DNA from: Planktomarina sp.
Lineage (GTDB): Bacteria; Pseudomonadota; Alphaproteobacteria; Rhodobacterales; Rhodobacteraceae
Direction of reading: 5' to 3'
Length of the DNA: 64,000 bases
Assembly (NCBI GenBank): GCA_020630015.1
Contig: JAHDCF010000012.1
Coordinates: 1 to 64,000, forward strand
In this document: positions 1 through 8,308 of the stretch, piece after piece
How the letters are laid out: each line of letters begins with the position of its first letter
Position numbering within the stretch: the first letter of the stretch is position 1
Notes under the pieces: generated by a model
Seen by the model: the letters and a program-made list of their open reading frames with translations, nothing else
Database searches by the model: none
Told to the model about the DNA's origin: nothing
Translations under genes and position numbers: made by a program

Positions 1-261
1 ATTTGATCTGTGTAAGGCCTGCTGGCCGGCCCGATGCGGTAAAAACGTTGCGTATGTTTTGCCTGCGCCGCGCCCCCCCAGCACGACCCAAGCCCGCCAA
101 TCCCCTTCTGGGGGGATTTGGTGGTCCATTGCCCAAAACTCAAACAACCATGGAAGGGCACGCAACTGAGTATCATTCAGGCCCTCCAGAAACTTCTGTT
201 GGACCCATGGCGCGGCGCAACTTATCCAGTTGGCGGCTGATTTGATCCCTTGCTTCCCCAA
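1..261 (-). CDS. GTA large terminase, N-terminal part (cut by window edge)
   Basis: This frame encodes the N-terminus of a large terminase of the Rhodobacter-type gene transfer agent, the ATPase that packages DNA into GTA heads. Visible are the family-typical stretch LPWLFEFWAMDHQIPPEGDW and, right after it, the Walker A motif GGRGAGKT at about 55-78. No ATG exists in this frame; TTG at 261 is my best start guess, so the gene would overlap the upstream g1-like gene by about 89 bases in another frame. After GKTYA the encoded residues (bases 1-48) no longer resemble the GAEW continuation expected in this family, although the frame stays open. This may be an assembly end, a frameshift or a break in the gene; the window does not decide. 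Confidence 0.65.
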   Translation of the reverse strand, partial: MGKQGIKSAANWISCAAPWVQQKFLEGLNDTQLRALPWLFEFWAMDHQIPPEGDWRAWVVLGGRGAGKTYATFLPHRAGQQALHRSN

Positions 262-526
262 GGTCCATGACTGGTCCTGACGAATGGGTGTGATCTTGCT
301 GTCGCCGATCTGTCGCAATCTTGGTCTCCATCTTGATCAAGGAATCCCTGGCCGCGTCCAAGGATTTCAACGCCCTGTCCAATTCAGGCACGTCAATGGG
401 ATCCATGGATTCCACACGGGTGATCTGCGCTGAAACACGCGCAAGACTTCGGGATACCGCGTCCCGGATATGGGACAGCAGCTGTGCGTCACGCCCGCCA
501 TTCACGACGGGAGAGTTCGATGTCAT
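173..526 (-). CDS. GTA g1-like small terminase protein
   Basis: Small acidic, probably helical protein of 117 residues. It lies just upstream of, and overlaps, the large terminase, the position held by orfg1 (small terminase, TerS) in Rhodobacter capsulatus GTA. TerS would recruit DNA to the large terminase. The middle and C-terminal parts (DVPELDRALKSLDAARDSL and ARDQISRQLDKLRRA) look like coiled-coil helices. No helix-turn-helix is obvious. I chose ATG at 526 because GAGAGG lies about ten bases upstream; an open frame continues to 592. The identification rests on position and helical character, not on a clear motif. Confidence 0.55.
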   Translation of the reverse strand: MTSNSPVVNGGRDAQLLSHIRDAVSRSLARVSAQITRVESMDPIDVPELDRALKSLDAARDSLIKMETKIATDRRQQDHTHSSGPVMDLGEARDQISRQLDKLRRAMGPTEVSGGPE

Positions 527-666
527 ATGTATGTTGCCTCTCATGCTTTCCGCACGAGGGTCAGTGAAACCACCAACCTCTAGCCCAGACATCGTGACAA
601 AACTGGGATCTCAAATCAAGGGTTTTGAATCTGCGACCGTTCGGGTAAGCAACGGATTTTTAACGA

Positions 667-1821
667 TTAATTGTCGTTCCGCTGCGCTTCGATCTTGCGC
701 CACTCAGCCACATTTCGGTTATGTTCAGCCAAGGTTTTTGCAAAAGCGTGCCCACCGGTTCCATCGGCCACAAAGAAGATGAACTCTGTGTCATCTGGAT
801 TACCCGCAGCCAACAATGCGGCCCGGCCCGGATTGGCAATAGGTGTCGGGGGCAGTGCCGGAATTGTATAGGTATTCCAAGGGGTTGGCTTGCGCAATTC
901 GCTGCGCCGCAACCCACGCCCCAGCGTGCCTTGACCCTTTGTGATGCCATAGATCACGGTCGGGTCTGTTTGCAGCTTCATACCTTGGCGCAACCGGTTT
1001 GCGAACACAGATGCCACCATACCACGCTCTGCCGCTACACCCGTTTCTTTTTCAACAATAGAGGCCAGAATCACCAGCTCTTCTTTGGTTTGAACGGGGG
1101 CATCATCGGCACGTTCTGCCCAAGCGCGGTCTACAAAACGCTTTTGCGTCTCGGCCATGCGGGTCAGAATGGCGTTGCGATCATCGCCGTCTTTGATCTC
1201 ATAACTGTCAGGGGCAAGGCTTCCTTCGGCGGGAATTTCACTGACTTCGCCCGTCAGAAAGCTGATGGATCTAAGTGATTCTACGATCTGCCAACTGGTG
1301 ATACCCTCTGCAATCGCCATGCGAATTTTGGTATCCGCCTCCCCTTTCAGGCGGGTGTAAGCCTCTGGCGCTTCATCAACGGCGGGGTTGAAACTTACGA
1401 CGGATTTAAAGGAATTGGTTTCGGGATCCAACTCTCGCACCTGAACGCTGGTGCGTGTTACCCCAACACGATACACAATTTCCGTTCCACAGGTACTGCG
1501 CCCGGTTCCGGTCAGCATATCTGCGATCTGAGACATCGAATGGCCCGCCGGGATAAGATAACTGCCTGCCTTCAGGTCCTGTGCTTTGCCACTGTAATCA
1601 ACGCCAATCTGAAAAATTTGTTTGCTACTGACCGCGCCAACATCCAGCAAGTCTTTGGAAACACGCGAGAAATTCCCTCCAGAGGGAACCTTGAAACAAA
1701 TTGCCGCCTCCAACGGGCCCGGTTTAACGTAGCTTTCTTTGGCAATGGCAATCACACCACCCAAAACGAAAAGCCCCACAACCATCAGGCTGAGCGCATT
1801 AGAGGCAACGGCCTTCCACAT
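667..1821 (-). CDS. mltG: Endolytic murein transglycosylase MltG
   Basis: Inner-membrane lytic transglycosylase (YceG family, 384 residues) that cuts nascent glycan strands and helps set glycan length. A single membrane segment lies at residues 9-27 with the rest periplasmic. The conserved catalytic block begins ASIVEKE with the catalytic Glu at residue 257, followed by VFANRLRQGMKLQTDPTV and the PTPWNTY and PPTPIANPG motifs. Only one base separates it from the stop of fabF, so it is almost certainly co-transcribed and translationally coupled to fatty-acid synthesis genes. This arrangement (fab genes, mltG, then the GTA cluster) is one I recall from Rhodobacterales. Confidence 0.95.
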   Translation of the reverse strand: MWKAVASNALSLMVVGLFVLGGVIAIAKESYVKPGPLEAAICFKVPSGGNFSRVSKDLLDVGAVSSKQIFQIGVDYSGKAQDLKAGSYLIPAGHSMSQIADMLTGTGRSTCGTEIVYRVGVTRTSVQVRELDPETNSFKSVVSFNPAVDEAPEAYTRLKGEADTKIRMAIAEGITSWQIVESLRSISFLTGEVSEIPAEGSLAPDSYEIKDGDDRNAILTRMAETQKRFVDRAWAERADDAPVQTKEELVILASIVEKETGVAAERGMVASVFANRLRQGMKLQTDPTVIYGITKGQGTLGRGLRRSELRKPTPWNTYTIPALPPTPIANPGRAALLAAGNPDDTEFIFFVADGTGGHAFAKTLAEHNRNVAEWRKIEAQRNDN

Positions 1822-1822
1822 C

Positions 1823-3082
1823 TTATGAAACAGCTCCGAAGATCACACTGGCGTTTGTTCCACCAAAGCCAAATGAATTTGACAATGCCACCTTCACCTC
1901 ACGTTCACGTTTTTGGTTCGGCGCCAAATCCAATGGGGTTTCAACCGCCGGATTGTCCAAATTGATGGTTGGGGGAACAACTTGATCACGAATGGCCAAA
2001 ATCGAAAAGATGGCCTCTATCGCCCCCGCCGCGCCCAACAAGTGACCGGTGGCAGATTTTGTCGATGTCATGGTCGCCGAATTTGCAGCATCGCCCAACA
2101 AACGTTCCACGGCCCCCAATTCAATGGTGTCCGCCATTGTCGAGGTGCCATGCGCATTGATGTAATCAATGGCTGAGGGTTCAAGCCCCGCATTTTTCAA
2201 AGCAGCCCGCATGGATCGTTCGCCACCTTCACCGTCTTCGGATGGGGCGGTAATGTGATAGGCATCACCTGATAAACCATACCCCAAAACTTCGGCATAT
2301 ATCTTGGCACCGCGCGCCTTTGCGTGGTCGTAATCTTCCAAAACCACAACCCCGGCACCTTCGCCCATGACAAACCCATCCCGGTCTGCGTCATATGGGC
2401 GGCTTGCTGATTTTGGGTCATCCTCGCGCTTGGTGGACAGGGCTTTACAAGCGTTGAAGCCTGCAATGCCGATCTCACATATGGCGCCTTCGGCACCACC
2501 CGCGATCATCACATCTGCATCCCCGGATTTGATCAATCGCGCCGCATCTCCAATCGCATGTGCACCCGTGGAACATGCGGTCACCACGGCGTGGTTGGGC
2601 CCTTTAAATCCGTATTTGATGCTGACTTGACCTGACACAAGGTTAATCAAGGCGCCGGGAATAAAGAAAGGGGAAACTCGCTTGGGCCCACGTTCTTTGA
2701 TCAAAACGGCGGTATCTGCGATGGATTGCAATCCGCCAATACCAGACCCGATCATCACGCCTGTGCGTTCAAGGCTGTCTGTGTCTTCTGGCATCCAACC
2801 GGCGTCTTCCACCGCTTGGGTTGCCGCAGCAAGGCCATAGACGATGAAGTCATCAACCTTACGTCGCTCTTTGGGCAACATATATGTATCAGGGTTAAAA
2901 GTTCCGTCAGACCCGTCGCCCAAAGGCACTTCACATGCGTATTTGGTCACCACGTTTGTGGCATCAAACTTTGTAATGGGCCCTGCCCCTGATTGGCCAT
3001 CCAAAAGCCGAGACCATGTTTCTTCAACACCGTCCGCCAATGGTGACACCATCCCAAGCCCTGTGACCACGACACGCCGCAT
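1823..3082 (-). CDS. fabF: 3-oxoacyl-ACP synthase II
   Basis: Condensing enzyme of type II fatty-acid synthesis (KAS II, 419 residues, normal length). It elongates acyl-ACP with malonyl-ACP in the cytoplasm. The catalytic triad is visible: Cys170 in TACSTGAH, His311 in NAHGTSTMADT and His347 in KSATGHLLGAAGA. The glycine-rich C-terminal motif SNSFGFGGTNAS is present. It follows acpP on the same strand, with a terminator-like hairpin and 137 bases in between, and runs directly into mltG. It may have its own promoter in that gap or depend on read-through from acpP. Confidence 0.97.
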   Translation of the reverse strand: MRRVVVTGLGMVSPLADGVEETWSRLLDGQSGAGPITKFDATNVVTKYACEVPLGDGSDGTFNPDTYMLPKERRKVDDFIVYGLAAATQAVEDAGWMPEDTDSLERTGVMIGSGIGGLQSIADTAVLIKERGPKRVSPFFIPGALINLVSGQVSIKYGFKGPNHAVVTACSTGAHAIGDAARLIKSGDADVMIAGGAEGAICEIGIAGFNACKALSTKREDDPKSASRPYDADRDGFVMGEGAGVVVLEDYDHAKARGAKIYAEVLGYGLSGDAYHITAPSEDGEGGERSMRAALKNAGLEPSAIDYINAHGTSTMADTIELGAVERLLGDAANSATMTSTKSATGHLLGAAGAIEAIFSILAIRDQVVPPTINLDNPAVETPLDLAPNQKREREVKVALSNSFGFGGTNASVIFGAVS

Positions 3083-3160
3083 TATGAACCTCTTTATTTT
3101 TCAGGTTTATTACGTCACCACCACTTCGCCGACAAGCAGTTCTGCAGTGGATTTCGATCA

Positions 3161-3197
3161 ACAAAAAGAAAACGGCACCCCCGTTTGGGGATGCCGC
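3161..3197 (-). terminator. Rho-independent terminator after acpP
   Basis: On the minus strand a GC-rich stem (GCGGCATCCCC paired with GGGGGTGCCG, one G-U pair, AAAC loop) is followed by a U-rich tract. It lies 23 bases beyond the acpP stop and before fabF. It would make a short, abundant acpP transcript, as ACP levels require, with partial read-through into fabF. Confidence 0.8.
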
Positions 3198-3219
3198 TTC
3201 AAAAAATTGGAAAATAAAC

Positions 3220-3453
3220 TTAAGCGGCTTGTGAAATGAATTTCACGGCATCGCCGAAAGTTTGAATGGTTTCAGCAGCGTCATCTGGAATTTCGATGCC
3301 GAACTCTTCTTCGAACGCCATAACCAGTTCAACGGTGTCCAAGCTGTCAGCGCCCAGATCATCAATGAATGAGGCGTTATCAGCCACTTTGTCTTCTTCA
3401 ACACCCAAGTGTTCTACAACAATTTTCTTAACGCGGTCTGCGACGTCGCTCAT
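3220..3453 (-). CDS. acpP: Acyl carrier protein
   Basis: Small acidic acyl carrier protein of 77 residues that carries growing fatty acyl chains on a 4'-phosphopantetheine arm. The attachment serine is Ser37 in the motif [10 protein letters not shown]. The start at 3453 gives the standard [11 protein letters not shown]-terminus and has GAGGACC as a ribosome binding site; an upstream in-frame extension to 3537 is not needed. It lies between fabG and fabF. The 190 bases between it and fabG probably hold its own promoter, and a terminator follows it. Confidence 0.97.
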   Translation of the reverse strand: MSDVADRVKKIVVEHLGVEEDKVADNASFIDDLGADSLDTVELVMAFEEEFGIEIPDDAAETIQTFGDAVKFISQAA

Positions 3454-3643
3454 CTTCTGGTCCTCATGCGTTTCGGGCATATGCCCATTGCTGGGGTTGC
3501 CCCCGTATTCTGCCCGTGTGGGCGGCTTATCCCCCAATAAAGGGTCATTACGTAGCGTTACAAGGGGCTACGTAACTTTCGCGCCGCCTATATCACAGAG
3601 TTTCGATTGCGCAAACGGTTTGTCCACGCTTGCGCAAAAACTT

Positions 3644-4381
3644 CTACAACATCGCCATGCCGCCGTTTACGTGCAAAGTCGTCCCCGTCACATATCCGGC
3701 CTCTGGGCTTGCAAGGTACAGGGCCGCGGCACCTATTTCAGCGGCATCCCCCATGCGCCCTGCAGGAACCTGCGCCAAAATTCCCGACTTTTGATCATCG
3801 GTCAGCTTTTCTGTCATTGCCGTGGTGATAAAGCCCGGCGCAATACAGTTCACGGTGATCCCGCGACTGGCCACTTCGTACGCCAAGGATTTTGACATAC
3901 CAACCATGCCCGCCTTTGACGCGGCATAATTGGCTTGGCCCGGATTTCCAGTGGCACCCACGATCGAACTGATGTTTACAATCCGGCCCCAGCGCGCCTT
4001 CATCATGCCACGCATCACGCCTTTGCACAGACGCATCGTGCTGGTCAGGTTGATGTCCAAAACCGTGGACCATTCATCATCGGACATACGCATGAACAAA
4101 TTGTCTTTGGTCACCCCTGCGTTGTTGATCAAAATATCAACGCTACCCATGGCGGTTGCTGCATCTTTGGGAAGGGCGGTTACCGCATCTGCATCAGACA
4201 GGTTGCATGGCAAAACATGGGCGCGATCCCCCAATTCATCGGCAAGGGCTTGCAATGGATCAACCCGCGTTCCAGACAATCCAACTGTGGCACCTGCTGC
4301 GTGCAAATGCTTGGCGATTTCGCCACCAATACCACCCGATGCACCTGTGATCAGTGCGTTTTTTCCAGTCAAATCAAACAT
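3644..4381 (-). CDS. fabG: 3-oxoacyl-ACP reductase
   Basis: NADPH-dependent short-chain dehydrogenase (245 residues) that reduces 3-oxoacyl-ACP in fatty-acid elongation. The cofactor motif GASGGIGG is at residues 13-20 and NNAG follows at about 86-89. The catalytic set Asn111, Ser139, Tyr152 and Lys156 (NYAASKAG) is intact. Its position between fabD and acpP supports FabG over other short-chain dehydrogenases. It starts 21 bases after the lipoprotein gene and is likely in the same transcript as fabD. Confidence 0.95.
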   Translation of the reverse strand: MFDLTGKNALITGASGGIGGEIAKHLHAAGATVGLSGTRVDPLQALADELGDRAHVLPCNLSDADAVTALPKDAATAMGSVDILINNAGVTKDNLFMRMSDDEWSTVLDINLTSTMRLCKGVMRGMMKARWGRIVNISSIVGATGNPGQANYAASKAGMVGMSKSLAYEVASRGITVNCIAPGFITTAMTEKLTDDQKSGILAQVPAGRMGDAAEIGAAALYLASPEAGYVTGTTLHVNGGMAML

Positions 4382-4402
4382 ATAAGGCCTTTCTTTGGGC
4401 GA

Positions 4403-4984
4403 TTAATTTGGATCAATGATCGGGCCAGTGAGTAACCCATATTCTTGAATTTCAGCTTCCGTCATGGTGTGCATACCTTCGGCGGGCGCGGCTTGGATTG
4501 TGAACCAATACCAATCTTCGCTGCCCAGCATTTTTTTCGTCAATGCCAGATGCAACGCATGTTCCGGGGCATCCTTGGGGAAATCTGCGGCGTCACGCGT
4601 ACCGTCAGACCAGCTGTGCACACCGATAACGGCCCCGCGTTCCATACGCCGTGTTTTCCCTGAAATGAACAAATCTGCCCCGCCGGAATAAACTTCGGAA
4701 TGGGCGGATAAGAACGTCTCAAGTCCCATGTCACGCACTGCATGATAAAGCGGCATGTTGGCTTCGTCGTCAGACGATCCATCGATCAGTCCCAAATGCA
4801 ACCGAGTAATCCCCGGGTGATCTTCGATCGTGTCTAAAAACCGATCATGGGCAGAACTGTCCAATGTACCTGACACATGTAGAACAGATCCATCCACCCT
4901 AAATTCTGCCACCTCTTCTGGCCCTTCGCATGCGGCCATCAAAGCCACGACCGCCATCATTGGAATGATAAGCCCCACGCGCAT
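4403..4984 (-). CDS. Lipoprotein with ClpP/crotonase-like fold, unknown function
   Basis: Predicted lipoprotein of 193 residues: a hydrophobic leader ends in the lipobox LMAAC with Cys19 as the lipidation site. The mature part has the alternating strand-helix pattern of ClpP-fold proteins: ITRLHLGLIDGSSDDE, then SEVYSGGADLFISG where Ser100 sits at the place of a ClpP-type nucleophile, then AVIGVHSWS with His123. I recall similar periplasmic proteins (COG3904-like) in alphaproteobacteria, but assign no activity. It starts three bases after the fabD stop and is followed by fabG after 21 bases, so it is embedded in the fatty-acid operon. Confidence 0.75.
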   Translation of the reverse strand: MRVGLIIPMMAVVALMAACEGPEEVAEFRVDGSVLHVSGTLDSSAHDRFLDTIEDHPGITRLHLGLIDGSSDDEANMPLYHAVRDMGLETFLSAHSEVYSGGADLFISGKTRRMERGAVIGVHSWSDGTRDAADFPKDAPEHALHLALTKKMLGSEDWYWFTIQAAPAEGMHTMTEAEIQEYGLLTGPIIDPN

Positions 4985-4987
4985 TCT

Positions 4988-5911
4988 TTAAACTACCTTT
5001 TCGATATCGCCTGGGGTGCCGATGACCGTGCAGGCGATTTCTTTGTTAATCCGTCGCACCATGCCAGATAACGCTTTGCCTGCGCCAACTTCCCAAATTT
5101 CACTGACACCTTCACCTGACATCCATTGCACAGATTCGCGCCACCGAACCGAACCTGTCACCTGATCGATCAACAAAGACCGGATGGTGGCGGGATCCGT
5201 CACTGAACTGGCCAATACATTTGCCACCAAAGGAACCGACGGGCGTTGAATATCCACATCGGAGAGGGCCTGTGCCATGCGTTCCGCCGCAGGTTCCATC
5301 AACGAACAATGGAATGGGGCACTTACCGGCAAAAGAAGGGCGCGCTTGGCCCCTTTTTCTTTGGCAATTGCGACTGCGCGCTCAACCGCCCCTTTGTGGC
5401 CTGATACAACCACCTGACCCGGATCATTGTCATTTGCCGCTTCACAGACTTCGCCCTCGGCGGCCTCTTGGGCAACGGCGGTGGCGGTCTCAAAATCAAG
5501 GCCCAACAAGGCGGCCATTGCACCAACACCCACCGGAACGGCCTCTTGCATCGCTGTGCCGCGGATGCGCAGCAATCGTGCCGTATCCGCAATTGACAAT
5601 GCGCCAGAGGCCGCCAATGCAGAATATTCACCCAAGGAATGCCCGGCAACAAATGCACCATCAGTGACCATAACCCCTTCTGATTCCAGTGCTTTTACAG
5701 CAGCCAGCGATGTGGCCATCAAGGCGGGTTGCGCATTCGCCGTCAGGGTCAGGGTTTCAATATCCCCCTCCCAAATCAAACCCGACAGATTTTCGCCAAG
5801 CGCCTCATCCACTTGCGAAAATACCTCCATCGCGGCGGGATAAGCTTTCGCCAGCTCTTGCCCCATACCGATTGTCTGGGCGCCCTGCCCGGGAAATACA
5901 TATGCACGCAT
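4988..5911 (-). CDS. fabD: Malonyl-CoA:ACP transacylase
   Basis: Transfers malonyl groups from CoA to ACP, supplying the elongation unit for fatty-acid synthesis. The 307-residue length is normal. The nucleophile motif GHSLGEYSA (Ser92), the N-terminal FPGQGAQ oxyanion motif and catalytic His201 in SAPFHCSLM are present. It is the first gene of the minus-strand fab operon and is divergent from rpsF across 257 bases, which should contain promoters for both. Confidence 0.96.
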   Translation of the reverse strand: MRAYVFPGQGAQTIGMGQELAKAYPAAMEVFSQVDEALGENLSGLIWEGDIETLTLTANAQPALMATSLAAVKALESEGVMVTDGAFVAGHSLGEYSALAASGALSIADTARLLRIRGTAMQEAVPVGVGAMAALLGLDFETATAVAQEAAEGEVCEAANDNDPGQVVVSGHKGAVERAVAIAKEKGAKRALLLPVSAPFHCSLMEPAAERMAQALSDVDIQRPSVPLVANVLASSVTDPATIRSLLIDQVTGSVRWRESVQWMSGEGVSEIWEVGAGKALSGMVRRINKEIACTVIGTPGDIEKVV

Positions 5912-6059
5912 GTCGCCATTATCCTTGTGTCATTTCTCTTCACTTATCCCGCCTGACGCAGCGTCGCAATCCACCGCGTTCGCAACGCCACCCGACAAGG
6001 TTCAGGTGTCACCACTGTGCCCCACATGAAAGGCTTGAATGCCACTGCATTTTATGACA

Positions 6060-6132
6060 TTCCGCAGCATCTGCGGAAAACATATTTCCTGTGCAGCCCC
6101 TCGTGACCGGCGCCGCAGTGTTTCATCCGGTC
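6060..6132 (+). promoter_or_regulatory. rpsF leader with two hairpins, candidate S6:S18 motif
   Basis: Between fabD and rpsF are two hairpins: TTCCGCAG/CTGCGGAA at 6060-6078 and GACCGG/CCGGTC at 6105-6132 with a 16-base loop that contains CCG. Many bacteria carry an S6:S18-binding mRNA structure with a conserved CCG upstream of rpsF. The second hairpin, ending 36 bases before the start codon, fits that role. The match is by eye only. Confidence 0.35.
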
Positions 6133-6168
6133 TTTGAAGCGCACCTAAAAACAAGAGTAGGAGAGCAC

Positions 6169-6525
6169 ATGCCACTGTATGAGCATGTCTTCATCTCGCG
6201 TCAGGATTTGTCTGGCGCACAGGCCGAAGGTCTGGTCGAAGAATTCACAAATGTACTCAGCGAAAATGGCGGAAACGTCGTTGAATCAGAGTACTGGGGC
6301 GTCAAAACGATGGCCTATAAAATCAACAAAAACCGCAAAGGGCATTACGCCTTCTTGAAAACAGACGCACCATCAGGCGCTGTGCAAGAAATGGAACGTC
6401 TGATGCGTTTGCATGATGATGTGATGCGCGTTTTGACGATCAAGGTTGATGAGCACGCCGAAGGCCCATCCATCCAAATGCAAAAACGTGAAGAGCGTGG
6501 CGAACGCCGCCGTCGGGAGGACTAA
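6169..6525 (+). CDS. rpsF: 30S ribosomal protein S6
   Basis: Ribosomal protein S6 (118 residues), which binds 16S rRNA with S18 on the platform of the small subunit. The start at 6169 gives the canonical MPLYEHVFISR and is preceded by the strong site AGGAGAG; the open frame upstream to 6091 is not real. The YWGVKTMAYKI core is typical, and the C-terminus ends in a charged Arg/Glu tail. It heads the rpsF-rpsR-rplI operon with three bases between it and rpsR. Confidence 0.97.
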   Translation: MPLYEHVFISRQDLSGAQAEGLVEEFTNVLSENGGNVVESEYWGVKTMAYKINKNRKGHYAFLKTDAPSGAVQEMERLMRLHDDVMRVLTIKVDEHAEGPSIQMQKREERGERRRRED

Positions 6526-6528
6526 GTC

Positions 6529-6756
6529 ATGGCATCTAAACCATTTTTCCGCCGTCGTAAGGTCTGCCCATTCTCTGGTGAGAATGCACCAAAGATCGAT
6601 TACAAAGATACAAAACTGTTGCAGCGCTATATTTCTGAGCGTGGTAAAATCGTACCAAGCCGCATCACCGCTGTATCAGCCAAAAAACAGCGTGAGCTGG
6701 CCCGTGCGATCAAACGCGCACGTTTCCTTGCCCTGCTGCCATACGCCGTGAAGTAA
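6529..6756 (+). CDS. rpsR: 30S ribosomal protein S18
   Basis: Basic protein of 75 residues with the normal S18 pattern, including [12 protein letters not shown] at the N-terminus and [20 protein letters not shown] in the middle. It partners S6 on the 30S platform. The cysteine of CPF suggests possible zinc binding. It sits between rpsF and rplI. Confidence 0.98.
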   Translation: MASKPFFRRRKVCPFSGENAPKIDYKDTKLLQRYISERGKIVPSRITAVSAKKQRELARAIKRARFLALLPYAVK

Positions 6757-6766
6757 GGAGAGAGAC

Positions 6767-7405
6767 ATGCAAGTTATCCTTATGGAACGTGTGGCTAAAT
6801 TGGGCCAAATGGGCGACGTTGTAACAGTCAAGCAGGGTTATGCCCGGAACTTCTTGATCCCGAGTGGCAAGGCGATGCGTGCGTCCGAGGCGAACATCGC
6901 CGTTTTCGAAGCGCAGAAAGCCCAGCTGGAAGCAACAAACCTTGAAACCAAGAAAGAGGCCGAAAGCTTGGCCGCAAAATTGGACGGCGAAGCATTCATC
7001 GTGATTCGTTCTGCCTCTGATGCGGGTGCGCTTTACGGGTCCGTCACAACACGTGATGCTGCTGATGCCGCAACCGAAGCTGGTTTCACAGTCGACAAAA
7101 AGCAAGTCATCTTGGAAGCCCCGATCAAAGAACTGGGCCTTCATTCTGTGACTGTTCGTTTGCACCCAGAAGTAGACGCAGGCATCAAGCTGAACGTTGC
7201 CCGCTCACCAGAAGAAGCTGAGCTTCAGGCATCTGGCAAGTCGATCCAAGAATTGGCCGCTGAAGAAGAAGCCGCTGCTGAATTTGAAATTCAGGAGCTG
7301 TTTGACGATATCGGCGCTGCGCAATTGGACGATCTTGAAGGCGATGACGCCCCAGCAGCGGCCCCCGAAGCCGCCGCAGACGAAGGCGACAAAGAAGAGC
7401 AGTAA
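6767..7405 (+). CDS. rplI: 50S ribosomal protein L9, extended form
   Basis: Ribosomal protein L9. The N-terminal domain with [19 protein letters not shown] and the [12 protein letters not shown] motif and the C-terminal rRNA-binding domain are intact. At 212 residues it is about 60 longer than the usual 150. The extra part is an acidic, Ala/Glu/Asp-rich tail (roughly residues 155-212) that looks disordered. Such tails occur in alphaproteobacteria. Terminates the operon; a strong terminator follows. Confidence 0.97.
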   Translation: MQVILMERVAKLGQMGDVVTVKQGYARNFLIPSGKAMRASEANIAVFEAQKAQLEATNLETKKEAESLAAKLDGEAFIVIRSASDAGALYGSVTTRDAADAATEAGFTVDKKQVILEAPIKELGLHSVTVRLHPEVDAGIKLNVARSPEEAELQASGKSIQELAAEEEAAAEFEIQELFDDIGAAQLDDLEGDDAPAAAPEAAADEGDKEEQ

Positions 7406-7424
7406 GCCCTTGTTCAAAGACAAA

Positions 7425-7455
7425 CAAAAAGGCCGTCCTCTCTGGGCGGCCTTTT
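7425..7455. terminator. Bidirectional terminator after rplI
   Basis: An eight-pair stem GGCCGTCC/GGGCGGCC (7431-7451, one G-U pair, TCTCT loop) is flanked by AAAAA on the left and TTTT on the right, so it can terminate in both directions. It serves rplI on the plus strand and the acetyltransferase, which ends at 7469, on the minus strand. Confidence 0.88.
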
Positions 7456-7468
7456 ATAATTCTCAGTC

Positions 7469-8188
7469 CTATTTCTTTAAAAACCCTCGCAAGATCTTTT
7501 TCACATTGATCCGGTTCTCGGGCACGGGCGCCCAATCTTTTGATCGTTTATCGAACTGATCAATGAAAGATTGTGGATCATTGTGGGGCAATTGCGCCAA
7601 TTCCTCGACAGGGTAATTCCACCATTGGCTTGCCAGCAAACGATCGCGCAATTCTTTTTCAAATCTATATTTTATCAGTTTGGCTGGCGTGCCCCCAACA
7701 ACCGCATAAGGCGGAACATCTTTTGTTACGATCGCGCCATAGGCCAAAATGGCACCATCCCCCACGGTGACCCCACCTGCAATGGTAACATTGTCACCAA
7801 TCCAGACATCATTGCCCACATAGACCGGGTCTTGGGCACTTTCGAAATCGGGCAAGTCAGGCAAAGGTGATTTCATCACCCGCGAAAGCCGCGCGGCCCG
7901 ATAGAAAACGGGGCTGGTGGACACCCAGTCCACGGGATGCCGGTCCCCCAGATTACGAAAATTGATACCGATGGAACAAAATCGTCCGATACGGTCGATT
8001 CCGCCAGAATAACTCATGGAATAACTGTGACTGCCTAATGGCATGATGCCCACTTGCGAATGTTGGGTCATCGGTTCCACCAAATTTGCAGCCGCCTTTA
8101 CGTTGATGGTTTCATCAACGCGGGGAAAGAAACGAATTTGATATTTTCGGGCCAAATGAGCGGCGAATTTGGGGGTGAATTCAACCAA
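7469..8188 (-). CDS. CatB-related hexapeptide-repeat acyltransferase
   Basis: Left-handed beta-helix acetyltransferase of the CatB-related O-acetyltransferase group (239 residues). Hexapeptide repeats are clear in [20 protein letters not shown] and in the following [14 protein letters not shown] and [11 protein letters not shown]. The acceptor is unknown: related enzymes act on sugars, polysaccharides or small molecules. No ATG fits at the N-terminus, so a TTG start at 8188 is assumed and is weakly supported. The gene stands alone between two terminators, so it is probably monocistronic. Confidence 0.75.
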   Translation of the reverse strand: MVEFTPKFAAHLARKYQIRFFPRVDETINVKAAANLVEPMTQHSQVGIMPLGSHSYSMSYSGGIDRIGRFCSIGINFRNLGDRHPVDWVSTSPVFYRAARLSRVMKSPLPDLPDFESAQDPVYVGNDVWIGDNVTIAGGVTVGDGAILAYGAIVTKDVPPYAVVGGTPAKLIKYRFEKELRDRLLASQWWNYPVEELAQLPHNDPQSFIDQFDKRSKDWAPVPENRINVKKILRGFLKK

Positions 8189-8249
8189 GGTTTTTGATCA
8201 TCATTGTTGTTTCGCTTTTCGAAACAATAAGGTGAGTTATCAAAATAAG

Positions 8250-8280
8250 CAAAGGGGCACGGTGATCCACCGCACCCCCT
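8250..8280 (-). terminator. Terminator after trigger factor gene
   Basis: Minus-strand stem GGGGTGCGGTG/CACCGTGCCCC with a GAT loop, just beyond the tig stop, followed by a loose T-rich stretch. The stem is strong but the T-run is interrupted. Confidence 0.6.
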
Positions 8281-8308
8281 GCAATTTTCAGCCTAAACTG
8301 TTGTTAAT

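Noticed and set aside
321-782. Plus-strand gene opposite the GTA g1-like gene
   Set aside because: It is antisense to the g1-like gene and the end of mltG, with no family features.
7469-8188. Chloramphenicol acetyltransferase resistance gene
   Set aside because: Only the general CatB-like hexapeptide fold is seen; chromosomal relatives usually act on other acceptors and no mobile context is present.
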